Shown here: positions 1 through 12,773 of the stretch, in pieces | Layout of the letters: every line of letters begins with the position of its first letter | How positions within the stretch are numbered: the first letter of the stretch is position 1 | Assembly: GCF_020283565.1 (NCBI RefSeq) | Contig: NC_060065.1 | Span: 48,844,409 to 48,908,408, forward strand | Direction of reading: 5' to 3' | Length of the DNA stretch: 64,000 nt | DNA from: Trifolium pratense | Lineage: Eukaryota > Streptophyta > Magnoliopsida > Fabales > Fabaceae | Position numbers and translations under genes: made by a program | The notes under the pieces: generated by a model | Told to the model about the DNA's origin: nothing | Seen by the model: only the letters and a program-made list of their open reading frames with translations | The model's database searches: none

Positions 1-3000
1 AACATGATATTTAAGAGCAGAAAGAAAAATCACTGGCACCGCGGTTGAATATTTTAATGCTGAAACCATAACCAAAAAGAACTTGTTAGAAATATATAAT
101 ATAAAAACCATTCATGTGTCTTTCTCTGACAGCTTAAGCTTTTGGGTAATTGGTTTATTACATAAAACCGTGTCCTTGTTCAATTCTTGTAATAAAAAAG
201 TTGAATTAAAGCCAAACAGGGGGAAAAAGTTATATTAAACTATTGATGGTTGCTGCGTAACAGAAATTTGGTGAAAAATGGATTTGACTGTTGTTAATGT
301 ATAACATCAATTTCACAAACTTGCAAAATTTAGATGATGACTGATGCAATACAAGTTCTAAAAAGGAGACAGAAAAGGGGCATTAATTAGAGTAACAAAG
401 AGCTCTTACCATTCAGAAGACTTGTTTTCTCTCCAGTATCTTTGTACTGCCGGAGACATTGGTTTAAGCGAAAAAGGTACGGCAAAACAAGAACTAAAGG
501 AATTGCGACAGAGTGACTGCCACAAACAGAATCAGCTTCCAACCAAGCAATTGTAGCAACCTACAAAAAAATTGAAGAAACAACTTTAAGGAAAATCTAT
601 GTATATAGATCCAAAAGTCTAATCATTATAAATAAGTTATAAAAGAACGAAGAACAATAAGCGCAATCAAAATTGTAGTTGAATTACAAATCTCAACATT
701 ATAGAATCAACAGCTGATTTAGCTCTAGAAAACAATTTGCACGGGAACAAGAAATTTGTTCAATGATTCCAATGAATGCTATATATTTGAAGTTGACCAA
801 ATTCATGGGATGATCAGAATAGGAAACTCAAAAGTTACACTAAAACATGCAAATATAAACTCCCTAACTGACAATAGAAGACATGGATTTATAAGAACCA
901 AACCTGTCGGTGGACCATTCTACATACTGAGCGCTCCAAATCAGAAAAGACCTGCATAAAATTATAATAATAATCAAAATAAATATTGGTGTGCCTTAGT
1001 AGGAACTAAAATTTGGATTAGATCAACAAATCATGTCAATTCTAAACTCAGGTTGTGTCATGTGTATGCCAGTGTTGGACCTCTGTGTCAGTAATAAAGG
1101 TAACTAAATACGTGCAAAAGTATACCTATAGATCTATAAATAAACCTAATACTTAGGCTCAAAACCTAGCAAATAAAAGTATTAATGAAGATTAACATGG
1201 CAGAGGAAAAATATTTTTTCAAGAGAAAGATAATATTGGAAAGAAAGCATACCTTAACCATGGAAGTTAAAATATCAGCCAAGAAAAAATCAGCGAATGA
1301 TATTGCCTGTTTTTATGAAAATAGAAAAATGTCAGATCATATGCAAGCCTGGTTCCAACAAGATACCAAAAGAATAAGTTGATAAGGGATAGAAAAAAGC
1401 AAGAGTAAGGTTTCAAGTCTTAAGAATCCGAATAAGTAAAGAACAACAATAATTCCCTACTAAGTTTTAACACTGCAATAGTTCTGGGCGTCTTCAAAAA
1501 AAGCTCATAGAAAGGTCAACCTAATGCCTCTAAGTGTTTTACTTGTGCATGTAGTAAGTGTAGTTTACACAAACAATGTCATTGATTGATGGGACCTATC
1601 TTCAAAATGGCAGTGATAATAGGTCATTATTTTATGAATAATTTACTATTTATGATAAATAGTGAATAGTCTCGGCAGCTTCTCTCCTCCCTTCATTAGC
1701 ATCTAAATTGCAATCATGAATCATCTCATCTAATGTGCCAACAACTGTTGCATACTTTTTAATTGATGCCAAATAAGAGAGGGAGTTGAATGGGTATTTC
1801 TGTTATCATTATGAAAATAAACATGGAGAAAACACAAGTGAATATGATACACATGAATCAAGCATTCTATTTTCATGCTTATATATTTTCCTATCATGCA
1901 TAGCCTAAAGATAATTCAGACGTCAACAACAATTGACAGCTATTTCAAGAGAGTCACAGCAAAAACTAGAGAACACATTACATCCAAATAGAAGCAAGCT
2001 TGCCTGTAATGGAAAAACTATTCGCCAGAGTGTCCTTAAGAAGAAATATCTAGATGAAAAATAGAAGATATCAAAGGGGAATATCAAAACCATCACAATA
2101 GCAGCATACAAGAGCACCTGCAGCACAAAATGCTTCCAATATAAGATATAGTAAAAGGCAGCACAAAATGGAATTAAAGAATCATTGATCATATATAAAG
2201 AAATGAACAAAAGTATTGCATTACATATTTATATTCTGTATTAAGATTAACCTGAAAGTTATACTGACTATAATTTCCATTTAAGACAAATAAATATAAC
2301 CTGTGCTATGGCAACTGTAAATTTACATTTCGAAACCAAGCAGTTGGAATGATACAGACAACCTATCACTGCCTATTTACCAATAGTGAATAATAAAGAC
2401 TTTTTAACGTAAAAATTGGGAGAACATTTAAATTAAAGTATCCAATCCGATGCTCAGTAAGACAAAAAAGAAAAACAGTAAAAAGTTTTAGCCCTTCCTA
2501 ACCCCACCATATAAGAAGAGATTCGATAGAATTAAAAATACCATGATTAGCAATAAATCCTATCCGCGGAAGTAGATATTTTCTGGTGCAACATAACCTA
2601 GGCACGTCTTAATTCCTTTGGTTCTTTTTTTCTTCACTCAACCTTCACCCCTCCCAGTCTAATGCAATAGCTTATTGATAAATAAATGCTCCAACTAACA
2701 ATATACAGATCATAAATGATATGATCGGTGTTCATTGCTGGATATTTTTTGCAACCAATATGCAGGGGGTCCCTGAGATTTATAAAAGTGATTGTTGTTG
2801 GCTTGTTGCAATATTGTTTATCATTATCGAATTGTTACTCTTTAATGAATATTATTAATAAAAACATTGCAATCAAATTGCAGTCAAATAACTACATCGC
2901 AAGCAATCATAAATACTGTTAAGAAATGACAATACTACAATACTAAATTGATAAAGTGATAACCAAGCAAACAAAACAGTAATTGTGGATGCATCTATTA

Positions 3001-5737
3001 CACTGGTTGTGATGCAGCATATGCGACTTCCCCGTGAGAATAAAGATAAATGTATGCTGTCATACTGGTTGGAACAATAATTGTCATCCACATGGCGCAC
3101 TGCAATAATCAACAACAACAATTAGGGGAAAAAAAACTAGTCAATCACTGGAGACGAATTATTAGAAAGTGGCGAACAAGGTGTAAAAAGAGAAAAGAAT
3201 TAGAGAAATTGCTTGGAACTGAGAAGAAAGCCAGGAAAATTTGCCGGTTTAGCGATATAATAATAGTGAAGGGCTTTTTGGCACAGCGGTTGGATTTTTT
3301 AACCATATGCCTATTGACTAGGATATCATAGATTTGAGTAATAGAATCAGCCAATGGAAAATGTAAGGTAAGGCTGCATACAATAATAACCACAACAGTT
3401 GGACCCTTCCCTAGATTCTATTATTCTGGGAGCTTTATAGCCCCATACCGAAAAGCACAAAGACTTCTAAACAGTAGAGGTGTCATGTTGTGCCCATGTG
3501 GGGCACTTTCAATTGTACTTCACATTTGTTTTCCTTAATTTTTTTTGAACCTTCATACCACTAGATCTAAGGAAAGGCGGCATACAATATAACCGCAACA
3601 GTTTGACCCTTCCCTAGACTCTATTATGCTGGGAGCTTTATAGCACCATACAAAAAAGCACAAAGACTTCTAAGCAGTAGAGGTGTCATGCTGTGCCCAA
3701 GGGGGGCACTTTCAATTGTACTTTACATTTGTTTTCCTTAAAAAAAAAATTAACCGTCATACCACTACATAGAAAAATACCACAATAGTTATATAAATGA
3801 TAGAATTTTAATATATTTAAAATGTCATAAGCTAATTTTTAAAATATCTGTTCCTTTTTCTATTTAAGATTTTTGTTCGAATATTAACTGTATACGAATT
3901 TTGAGGGTTGAATTATATCCATGTTATATCCTATAATTTTTAAATTTACCATATAGCATGTCCATGTGTCATATCATATATGTCTGGCATTAGTGCCTTC
4001 TAAGCATCACGCTGCCATTCAACAATATCTTAATAGTAATTGAAACCAAAGCACCCAAAACTAACAAAAAGATTATAGTGTAATAAAAGCAAGATTACTT
4101 AGACCACATTTATTTAGTACATGGATTGATCCTTCCATTCCAACATAACATACTCCAGAAGAATCAGTGTTCCTTAGTTTGTGTTTTTATATAAAAAGAA
4201 CTGGTATGATGCTTATGTTCTACACCTTGATCATTTAAGGAAACCCTATTCCCTCCTAAGAGGCATGGGAATGTTCATTCCTTGCAAACAGGAATAAATC
4301 CATGTTTGTTTTGTTCTTTATTGGCCAGTACTAGTTTTAATTAAAATTTCATTCAATGCTTATTTGATGTGCTAAGCATTTCTTTAAAATTAAAATTTCT
4401 TTATTGTTTAATTAAAATTTCTTTATTGAGAAACCATAATATTGGAACAAAAATGGATGCTAACTTCCTATTTCCAGGCAATAACACTCCCTTTTTAATT
4501 TCTCTTATGGTTCTAAAGAAAACGATTTTATGTGCCAAATATGACATGAATTAAGGTGCTGAGTTGTACCTTCCATATTTCTCTGTGAGTCAGATGATTT
4601 TGATCAAGATCAAATATTTTTGCATAATTAGCTCCACCCTGAGCAAAAACCCATAAGTTGATTCCCCAAAGCCAAACCATCAAAGCCTGAAATATAAAAA
4701 TGAGATGAAACACGATGATACATTAAAGAATGTAAAGAAACTAAAATGGTAGGGAGAAAACTAACCGCAAGAAGAAGAGGATTGAAATACAAAAATGCTT
4801 CATATAAAAACAAATCCCGCTTGTCAGCACTCATTCTCATTACTGAATCCCATCCAACCTGCAGTTTTCCCACATGGAATATAAGATTGAATAAACATGG
4901 TAAAATCCTTAAGAAGATATTATCTCAACATCAAACCACATAGAGTGAATGGTGAGAAATGCTGTAGAGGGAAAACATTACTGACCTTGCAACAAATGCA
5001 TCCCCAAATAAGAAACAACAGTACCTGGACATCCACCTCAATTAATTCTTGAAAAAGTGTAATAAAATCAAATAGAAGGAAAGAAAGCAAAATTCAAAGC
5101 ACACAATTATAGGCATAAAGTACTAAAGTCATATTGCAGCTCATAATTACAATAACATATCGGAGTCTGAAGAAAAAATAACTGAAAGACTGTTCTTCAC
5201 ATAAGTTATGTCAACCGAGTGAGTACCAACCCCAAATGTTTCTCTCCAAAATAATCAAACATAAAGCATCTCCACAAGAATAAAAGAAACATTGCATTCC
5301 ATCATTCAGACAACTTTTGCATTTATTCAAACGAAAGCATCAAACACATTATACAAGAGAAATAACAAGAACCTTCCAAAACCTTAAAAAGAAAGCAAAA
5401 AGGAAACCTTAAATCTCCACAACAAAATAGGCGAAGGCATCATAGCAGCAGCATTCATCGGCGTATTTCCACCCCTCATATCGTTCACTTCAACAGAATT
5501 CAATAAACTTTCATCAGCACCGTTTTCCCCCTCAAAATCGTCTAGAAACAACACAAATCATAAATTCTATCAACGAAACACCAAAAACCAATATAATCAA
5601 AACTAAAACAGAAACCAAATCCATTAATCAAGTTGCAAATGAAGTTAAAAATACGAACCAAGATCATAAACATAAGTTCTACTACCAGACTTGCGTAAAT
5701 GAGGACTATTAGCAGGAACAGCAAGACCTCCAAACAT
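1..5737 (-). CDS. EXS-domain membrane protein (XPR1/ERD1/SYG1 family), 3' end outside window
   Basis: Eleven coding exons read on the minus strand: 5659-5737 (ATG at 5737), 5408-5541, 4986-5024, 4766-4858, 4570-4686, 3004-3099, 2004-2117, 1253-1306, 904-951, 410-560 and <1-59. Phases join cleanly for about 328 codons. The product starts MFGGLAVPANSPHL, has about 50 polar residues and then goes straight into the hydrophobic EXS region (LYEAFLYFNPLLL, LDQNHLTHREIW, FPFDIFYFSSRYF, FADFFLADILTSM, CLRQYKDTGEK). These are hallmark blocks of the plant EXS family typified by Arabidopsis At5g35730. No SPX domain is present, so the inositol-phosphate sensor of PHO1/XPR1 is absent. Relatives are multi-pass Golgi or plasma-membrane proteins linked to phosphate export or trafficking; the substrate here is inferred. 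The intron after exon 7 has a GC donor. The last EXS residues and stop lie left of base 1. Confidence 0.93.
3368..3770. repeat. Tandem duplication of about 204 bp inside an EXS-gene intron
   Basis: Two adjacent direct copies (about 3368-3571 and 3572-3770) share blocks such as GGGAGCTTTATAGC, AAAGCACAAAGACTTCTAA and GGGGCACTTTCAATTGTACTT with scattered substitutions. Equivalent points (3372 and 3576) are 204 bases apart. The repeat lies in the intron between the exons at 3004-3099 and 4570-4686 and has no coding signal. Confidence 0.85.
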
Positions 5738-6821
5738 AGATGAAAAACACAATCAACTATTTCTCTTTTTCACCTCTTCCAATTCTTCTAACAATCTTCA
5801 ACATGCAAAATTTCAATAATTAAATAATTAATTAACAAATTAACAAATCTTCAACATAATTAATTAATCAATCAAGATATTAACAGGTAAATAGAGGATT
5901 ACAATTGTCATGAAGATGAATGATTAATCGATGCGATTATAGTAAAATGAAACGCGAAATTGATGTGAAATGAGAAATGAATCGAGAATGAAAATGTGGA
6001 TCCAGAAAAGTGGGAGAGAGATAGAGATAAACCTAATCGAATTGAATTGAATCGAGGAGATGAATGAGTTATGCGAAGAATAGCGTAACGCGATGAGTGT
6101 GGATCTGTGTGTGGGTTGGCGGAAAAGGATTAAGATTGAGTAGAACGCACATATCAAAGTATCAAACGCGTTGTAACTGTCGGAAGAGAAGAGTAATGCA
6201 ATGTGTTTAAACTAACCGTATATATGCGTGACATGTAAGAACGATGATATAAGTTATATATACACACTATTTGTTTTTGTTTATTTTTTTTATTTTTTTA
6301 TTATTGTGAGGATATTTATTCTCTAAGCCGCTTGATCTTGCGAGAAATTTGAGTAGTATGTTAAAAGTCCTGAATTTAATGATCAGCTCTATTGTAAATT
6401 AAAAAATTATTTTCTCATACTGCGTCGTATAATTTATTTTGATGGGATGATGGTTTTTTCTTAATGCAATGTATAGACTAATTGGTTCCACCAGGTATTG
6501 ATTGTGTTTTAGAAAGAAAAAAAATCAAGTGAGATAAGATACTCTAAAATGGGGTAAAATTAAGAGAAATGAATACAACTCGATTGACACTTGCTCAACA
6601 TATTAAAATGATAGAATTAAAAGAATTTGTTCAAAGAAATTGTGGGATTTGTTAAAATCGAAGTTTGTGTCAACCACATCAAAGTTTTTTATGATGAAAA
6701 TACATTTGTATTCATTAAAGATGAAAATAAAGGTAATGTGTTGGATCATATTTATTGGGCCGGGAGGGAGGAGCTTCTCGGATTGAATCGGCACATTGAG
6801 CAACCTTACAAGTGACTCTAA
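5738..6821. other. EXS-gene leader and promoter, then unassigned AT-rich spacer
   Basis: About 400 bases beyond the EXS start codon form the probable 5' leader and promoter on the minus strand (polypyrimidine and TC-rich stretches when read on that strand). From about 6200 to 6821 I see only AT-rich sequence with short unsupported open frames. Confidence 0.5.
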
Positions 6822-7440
6822 GGGTCTGTTTGGTTCAAAATAGGGGGAGGGGAGGTGAGGTATTTTTATAGAGGTGAGGTATTTTTATATATGTATGCAC
6901 ACGAAACGCAAATTCACAGAAAAACATGATACATACTTTGATTAACGAGGAAAACATGATGCATATATATATGTATGTGCAGGAAAACACGAAAAGCAGT
7001 AGCACATAATATATATGTATGTGCAGCAAAACATGATACATATATATAAACGCAAGTAATCATAAAAATTAAACTGATACATACTTGATTAACGAGCAGC
7101 GACGACACCGCACAAACAAAAAGAGGTAGACAAGGAGTATAGGCAATACAGAACACAGACAACAAAAACCTAATAATAAAAATGGTAATAAGGATAATAT
7201 TGGAATTCTAAAATATATTGAGGATAATTTTGTCAGTTTAATAAAGTTTAAAAAAGCTTCCCTCCCCTCCCCTCCAAATCCCCCCAATTTGGGGGGAAGC
7301 AAAAATTGAGTTTAGGAGGGATTTTGCTCACCTCCCCTCCCCTCATATCCCCTCCTAAAAATTGAACCAAACACAAAAAATTAAAATATTACCTCCCCTC
7401 CCCTCACCTCCCCTCCAAAACCCCCGAACCAAACAGACCC
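6822..7440. mobile_element. PIF/Harbinger (Tourist-like) MITE, 619 bp
   Basis: Terminal inverted repeats GGGTCTGTTTGGTTC (left) and GAACCAAACAGACCC (right) are flanked by a 3-bp duplication TAA at 6819-6821 and 7441-7443. Both arms continue inward with CCTCCCCTCCCC-type tracts in inverted orientation. The terminus and the 3-bp TAA/TTA target site are typical of PIF/Harbinger MITEs. No transposase is encoded. Confidence 0.85.
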
Positions 7441-7443
7441 TAA

Positions 7444-9820
7444 TATATCATCACCCAAAACCTTAATAGATCTTAACAATATCAATAAGTTTAATGAGTT
7501 GGTATCTAAACCTTATGAATGCAGGGAACAATATTATAGATGAAGAACAAGCATTACTTTTATTAACTTTAGTATCCAATTTTTTTTTTTGTTGTTGATG
7601 GAAACACATTCAATTCATTTTACTAATAACATTGCATACAAGAGGATTGTTTTCCTTTTCTCTGACCAACCACTGCATAATTAGCTTACATTCATAGAGT
7701 GACCCCTATATGAATGTAACTGATTGCGTTGTAATTGTGTGTGATGTAGCATCCTGCATTTTGAAAGGTGAACGAAGGTTCAAATGATGGTTCTATCTTT
7801 GGTCTCAAGAGTCAAGAGGAGTTTTGGTTCTGTACGGTTGCCGGAGAAAGCACATAAGGTGACTTGCGTTGCTGCAGGTTAGGTGTTTGACGAAATGGGC
7901 TAGAGAGGGAATAAAGAGAGAAATTGAAAAGTAGTAGGTGCACAAGAGTGTGCTGTAAGATCTGATGCACCTCCACTATCTAACGGTACAAATTGATTTA
8001 GTTTATGCTTTATTTTATTCTTTGAATGAAAAACTTCATGAACCAATTAGAATTTTGGTGAATTTTCAAAAAGTTGGAACATTTGCAAATTAAATATAGT
8101 CAATGATGATCGAATCTAGAACTCCATGCATTCTACTCAAACCTTTCAGGTCTTCAAACCTTTCAGGTCTTACCACCAGATCAAATCTAGTGGTTTAAAA
8201 AACAAATATTACTAGATGTAAGAAAAATAAAAGCAATATTTTGTTTTGAGAAAAATAAATGGAACAATTTAGTCTCTATATTAATTAGAAAATATTATTT
8301 TAGATTGGATAATTTGTTTTGTGACTCTAATTATAAAGAGACAATCTAGTCTTTGCCAATAATTAAAATAAAATATGATAAATTGGTCTCTACAACAGGA
8401 AAAAATACCTTATATATCTTTTTTGATCAATAGCTCATTTTAGGACCAACTGAAAATTGGTCTTTTGAATGCAAAAGAAGAAAAAGAAAAAAAAAATGGA
8501 CAATTGGTCGTAGAAGATATTATTTAGAAATTTTTTCTTGTGTAAGGATCTATTTTTATCCTTTTTATTTTTTCTATACTGTATCATAGTGAATAAGTGA
8601 GATAATCGGGGTTTGAACCTTGGCCCGCTACGTATATAATACAATGTCTTTGTCAACTGAGTTAAACTCACGAGACGGATCAATTTGTCCTTTAATAGTT
8701 ATTGTTATGACTTAATTGTTCATTTTAAAATTTTGAGACCTAATTACAAATTATTTAAAATTTAGGGACACAATAATTTTTTGGTTAAAAATTACCATCA
8801 AATTCAAAAGCCTATTTACAATTTTTTTGGGGTCATAGAACAATTTTAAAATGGACAAAATTTATGCAATTTTTTATAAGTGTTTTTCATATGATTCTTA
8901 ACTTAACTATCCATAATTTTTTAAAGTTTGTTATATAAAAAAAAAGAAGGTATTTTTGAGTTAAGAATATTCTTTTTGTCATAAAAATAATTTTTTTTTG
9001 AACCAACAAAAATAAAAAAAGTTAAGAACCAAATAAAAAACACAATTTGGTTAAATTTCCAAATAGATAATTAAAAAAAAAAAGTTGTTAGTAATTTTTT
9101 ATTTTTTTTGGGTAAAACCTTAAATAAATTGTTTTAATTTGTACGGTATCTATCTATTTTTTTATTTGTCTTATCTATGCTGCTATAACTATATCTTTAT
9201 ATATGTGTAGTTAGTTAAAATAAATTGTACAGTAGTAAGATTTGTTACAGTAATTTCAGTGTCCGATTAACTTTCCTGAAATATATGCAATGACCATAGT
9301 TTCCTACCACAAACGTTGCCACGCACAACATCCTCATCCATCTTCAGAGTCAGAATTGCACACTTAAGATGACACCTGTCTAAGCAAACTTAGGAGAACC
9401 ATGAAAAAATAACTGCCACAAATTTATTTTTTTTGTTTTTGAATAATAATAACTTTCACCATGCAACTACTATATGTGAAGTGTATAGTTATATCACTAA
9501 TGTCACACTCAACCTACCTTGCTACTTTCTATAATCTGCTGACTTATTCTTCACCACCTTTGTTGTGTTGTGCTGTGTTAGCCAACATTATTAATTCAGT
9601 ACTGAATCTTCATTTTATTTTGTTGATTCCTTTCTCATTAATGGAATTTGTCTTTCTTGATCTTGGATGATTTTGCTGTACCAGCAACGTTTAATTGGGG
9701 GTGGGGGGATTCTACATTCTTGGTTTTGGTAAGATCGTTAAACCTCTTTTTTTTTTTTTCTTCAAATCTTATATATCTTGTATGATTTGGAGACAAACAT
9801 ATAATGAGAAGGGTAGTGTA
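7444..9820. other. Spacer without a supported gene
   Basis: AT-rich sequence. A segment at about 8580-8680 with GGGTTTGAACC and CAACTGAGTTAAACTC resembles a dispersed legume repeat with tRNA-like boxes; a related copy lies near 53185-53270 inside the beta-amylase gene. Nothing else is assignable. Confidence 0.45.
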
Positions 9821-9988
9821 CTATGAAGCACAGACACGGACACGATACTGACAATGACATGTAGACACGGATAAAATTTAAGAAAATGACATAATTCAAT
9901 GTATCATAAGTGTCGTGTTGGTGTCAGACACCGAGGTGTGTTTTGACAATGGGACACACTTAATCCGAGAAGTGTTTGTGTTTCATAG
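9821..9988. mobile_element. hAT-type MITE, 168 bp
   Basis: Imperfect terminal inverted repeats begin CTATGAAGCACAGACAC and end GTGTTTGTGTTTCATAG. The flanks carry an 8-bp near-duplication, GTAGTGTA at 9813-9820 and GTAGTGTG at 9989-9996. Size, TIRs and 8-bp target site fit a non-autonomous hAT element. It sits just upstream of the CONSTANS-like transcription unit. A degenerate relative may lie near 61090-61190. Confidence 0.7.
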
Positions 9989-10394
9989 GTAGTGTGTATC
10001 ATTGATGCACTTATATGATAAGCCCTCATTGTCATTGTTGAAATGTTCTGAATACATGTGTAGCTTATTTTTGTTTGTGTTTAATAACTATGAATTGAAA
10101 CATTGATAGTATAACAAAGTTTATGATTATATCATGGTGTAAGTGCATAGTGGTTAAACTCATTATGTTTACATTTAATTTCAAATGAAAAAGGGTGTTA
10201 TTCTTATTTGTGTCATGATGCTTTGATTTCGTTGGTTGCTTTACTTGAAATGGCTAAGGATAAGGAGCAAAGCTGTTCACATAACAAAAGTTGTACCATT
10301 CCGCCCCGTTCTATTCCATTCCAGGTAGCTGTGTTAAGAGTTTTGTTTAGTTATAGCATGAATAATATCAGTGATATTTATTATAGGAGCATTT

Positions 10395-12773
10395 ATGGAA
10401 GCTCTATGTGAGTTTTGTCGGGTTGTAAGAGCTATGGTTTACTGCAAGCCAGATTCTGCTCGTCTTTGCTTCCATTGCGATGGGATTGTACACTCTGCAA
10501 ATTCTTTGTCTCGCAGGCATCCCCGCTCACTCCTCTGTGATAAGTGTCATTTCGACTCAGCAATCGTGCGCTGCGTCGAAAATAAACTATCTCTTTGTCA
10601 AGTTTGTGATTGGAATACAAATGACTGTTTTGTATTGGGACATAAACATGTGCTACTCACTTTCTATACTGGTTGTCCCTCTTTGGCAGAGTTAACTAAA
10701 ATTTGGCCACATTTGGTTGATGCAAATTCATCAAATGCTTCTTGGGAATCGCCAAGTACTAGTACTTTGCCTAAAATTGAAAGCAATACCGGTTGTGATC
10801 AGCATTTGGAGCAGCAACCTGAAAAGATTGGCTTCGTTGGTTTAGCGAACGAGAAGCTGGATGAAGAACAACCGTGTGTCAAATATGAACCTTGGATTGA
10901 GAAATCTCCTATCCTTCAATCAAATTCAAACTGCACACAATACTGCAAAGATCAAGCATTTTCATTTAATCAAGACTCAAACCAACCAAAGGTATTGATT
11001 TCCTTATACTCTTTTTTATTTTGGTTGGTAACATATCTGCGTGGTTTTTTTTTAAGTTTTAAAGCTTTTTTTAGGTCTAGACCCTTGGTACAATCTGAGC
11101 TGAGCCGGGTGGACGCACATAAGGCGGCAAATTTTTCCAGTGTGCCTATGTTTTCCATTCACAAGACTCGAACATGAGACTTTGCTTAAGGAGAACCATG
11201 CTAATTGCTTCTTGGACCCATATAAGTTTTAAATTTAAGATAGCACATATAATTAGTGTGTTGTCACTCCGTCATTTCAAAATATTTATCATTCCATGTA
11301 CTACTTGCAAACATAATCATCTCCACAGTAATACTCTCACTCATTTACCAACATGGTGTGACACAATTGACAGATAACCGAGTATCTTAAGTATGTGGTT
11401 ATGGGATCGATCTTTGGCCGGTGCATATGGAAGAGCACCTGTTGTCATAGGTCAGCCCCTCATATAGATTTCCGTACCTCAAAGATTAGTCTCTAGTTCC
11501 TGGTTGGGAGATACCTTGGACAAAATAAAAATCATCTGTACTCATTCAATTTTAGTAAAAAGACTAAATATAGCTAGCCAGAGACAAGAATATAGTTAAA
11601 TACCATATATGTTTATTAGTTTAGTTGGTATATGCTAACTGTTGTGCTGAACCAAAGCTGATACCGGATTTTTCATCTTCTTTATTTCATTAGCTTCAAG
11701 GATGCCTTGATGTCAAGGATCTTGTAATTCATGAGGGGACTAGTCTCTGTGAAGGTCTCAATGTGGATGATGTTCAATTAAACTTTGAAAATGCTGATGA
11801 AATATTTGACTGCTCTCAAAGTGCCACAAAATTCAACCATGAAGATGGAGGAATAGAATGTCTATTAATGGATAAAAACATTCCAGTCACAAAATGTAGC
11901 AGTCTCATTGGGACTGCAGTAGAGGTTACCGGTTATAACACAATTTTTTTAGAGTTTAATTTTTATACACTGTTAGTGCAATAAGTTTTATAATGTCAGT
12001 AAACCACAAGTCACAATCAATCATATATGTGATTTTAGAAGTAGTTATGATTGATTGACAGTGTAAAAAATCTTAACACTGACAGTGTATATGAATTAAC
12101 TTTGTTTATCATTCTCCTCTCTAAATCTCTTTAGTGAGGTAAAGTAATGTATGAAACTAATTGTCACTCATATGATCTATTATTAGGCTTCTTCATCAGT
12201 TCAACAAGATTGTGTGATTTTTCCATCATCAGGGGCTGGTGGATCAACAAGTGCGATGCAGGCCATCAACAATAATACAAATTGTGCACTTATGACTCCT
12301 AGCTGCAACAGAAGCATGCCTCTAGGATTTCCTCAGAGTCAAATTCATTCAGGCATACCAATTCAATTACCTAACATTAATGGTGAAAGCAATGTTACAG
12401 AACTTCTAGATTGTAGTTTACCTCCAGTCTTTCATCCTGGTGAATCCACATGGGAATCAAATTTGGAGGGTACATGCCCTCAAGCAAGGGATAAAGCCAA
12501 AATGAGATACCAAGAGAAAAAGAAAACCCGAACGTAAGTACTTTTAACTGTGTATATATACTATCTTCGCCCCTAAATATAGGACTCTGTTGGCCAAATT
12601 ACGAGAATTAGTAGTATTAGATTAGACTTTGCTGGTTTCTTATGTGCAGGTTTGGTAAGCAAATAAGATATGCGTCTCGCAAAGCTAGGGCTGATACAAG
12701 AAAACGTGTGAAAGGTAGATTTGTTAAAGCAGGCGAAGCATATGATTATGATCCTAAATTGAGTGACATCTAA
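10395..12773 (+). CDS. CONSTANS-like zinc finger protein (two B-boxes plus CCT; COL9-15 type)
   Basis: Four exons, 10395-10991, 11694-11924, 12187-12533 and 12650-12773, join in phase to give 432 residues. B-box 1 is complete: C5, C8, C17, C25, C28, H33, H42. B-box 2 (C48, C51, C60, C68, C71, then DWN) is followed by [11 protein letters not shown], the conserved block of the group that includes Arabidopsis COL9-COL15. The C-terminal CCT domain is split by the last intron: [10 protein letters not shown] then [23 protein letters not shown], ending [12 protein letters not shown]. The CCT basic region enters the nucleus and contacts NF-Y or DNA in this family. The ATG chosen directly follows a splice-acceptor-like TTTATTATAG, suggesting a 5'-UTR intron. 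A GT...CAG pair at about 12820-13031 suggests a 3'-UTR intron. Expected role: light or photoperiod transcriptional regulator. Confidence 0.93.
11951..12102. mobile_element. MITE remnant in intron 2 of the CONSTANS-like gene
   Basis: The left end AGTTTAATTTTTATACACTG and right end CAGTGTATATGAATTAACTT are imperfect inverted repeats with an inverted internal match (CAATCAATCATA / TATGATTGATTG). The termini resemble the better preserved element at 22298-22481. No clear target-site duplication remains. Confidence 0.55.

Noticed and set aside
1..5737. SPX domain in the EXS gene
   Set aside because: The coding sequence goes from about 60 polar residues directly into EXS membrane segments; no SPX motif is found upstream, and the At5g35730-type proteins also lack it.
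8580..8680. Possible tRNA gene (GGGTTTGAACC and CAACTGAG words)
   Set aside because: No acceptor or anticodon stem can be formed; better explained as a dispersed SINE-like repeat with a second copy near 53200.
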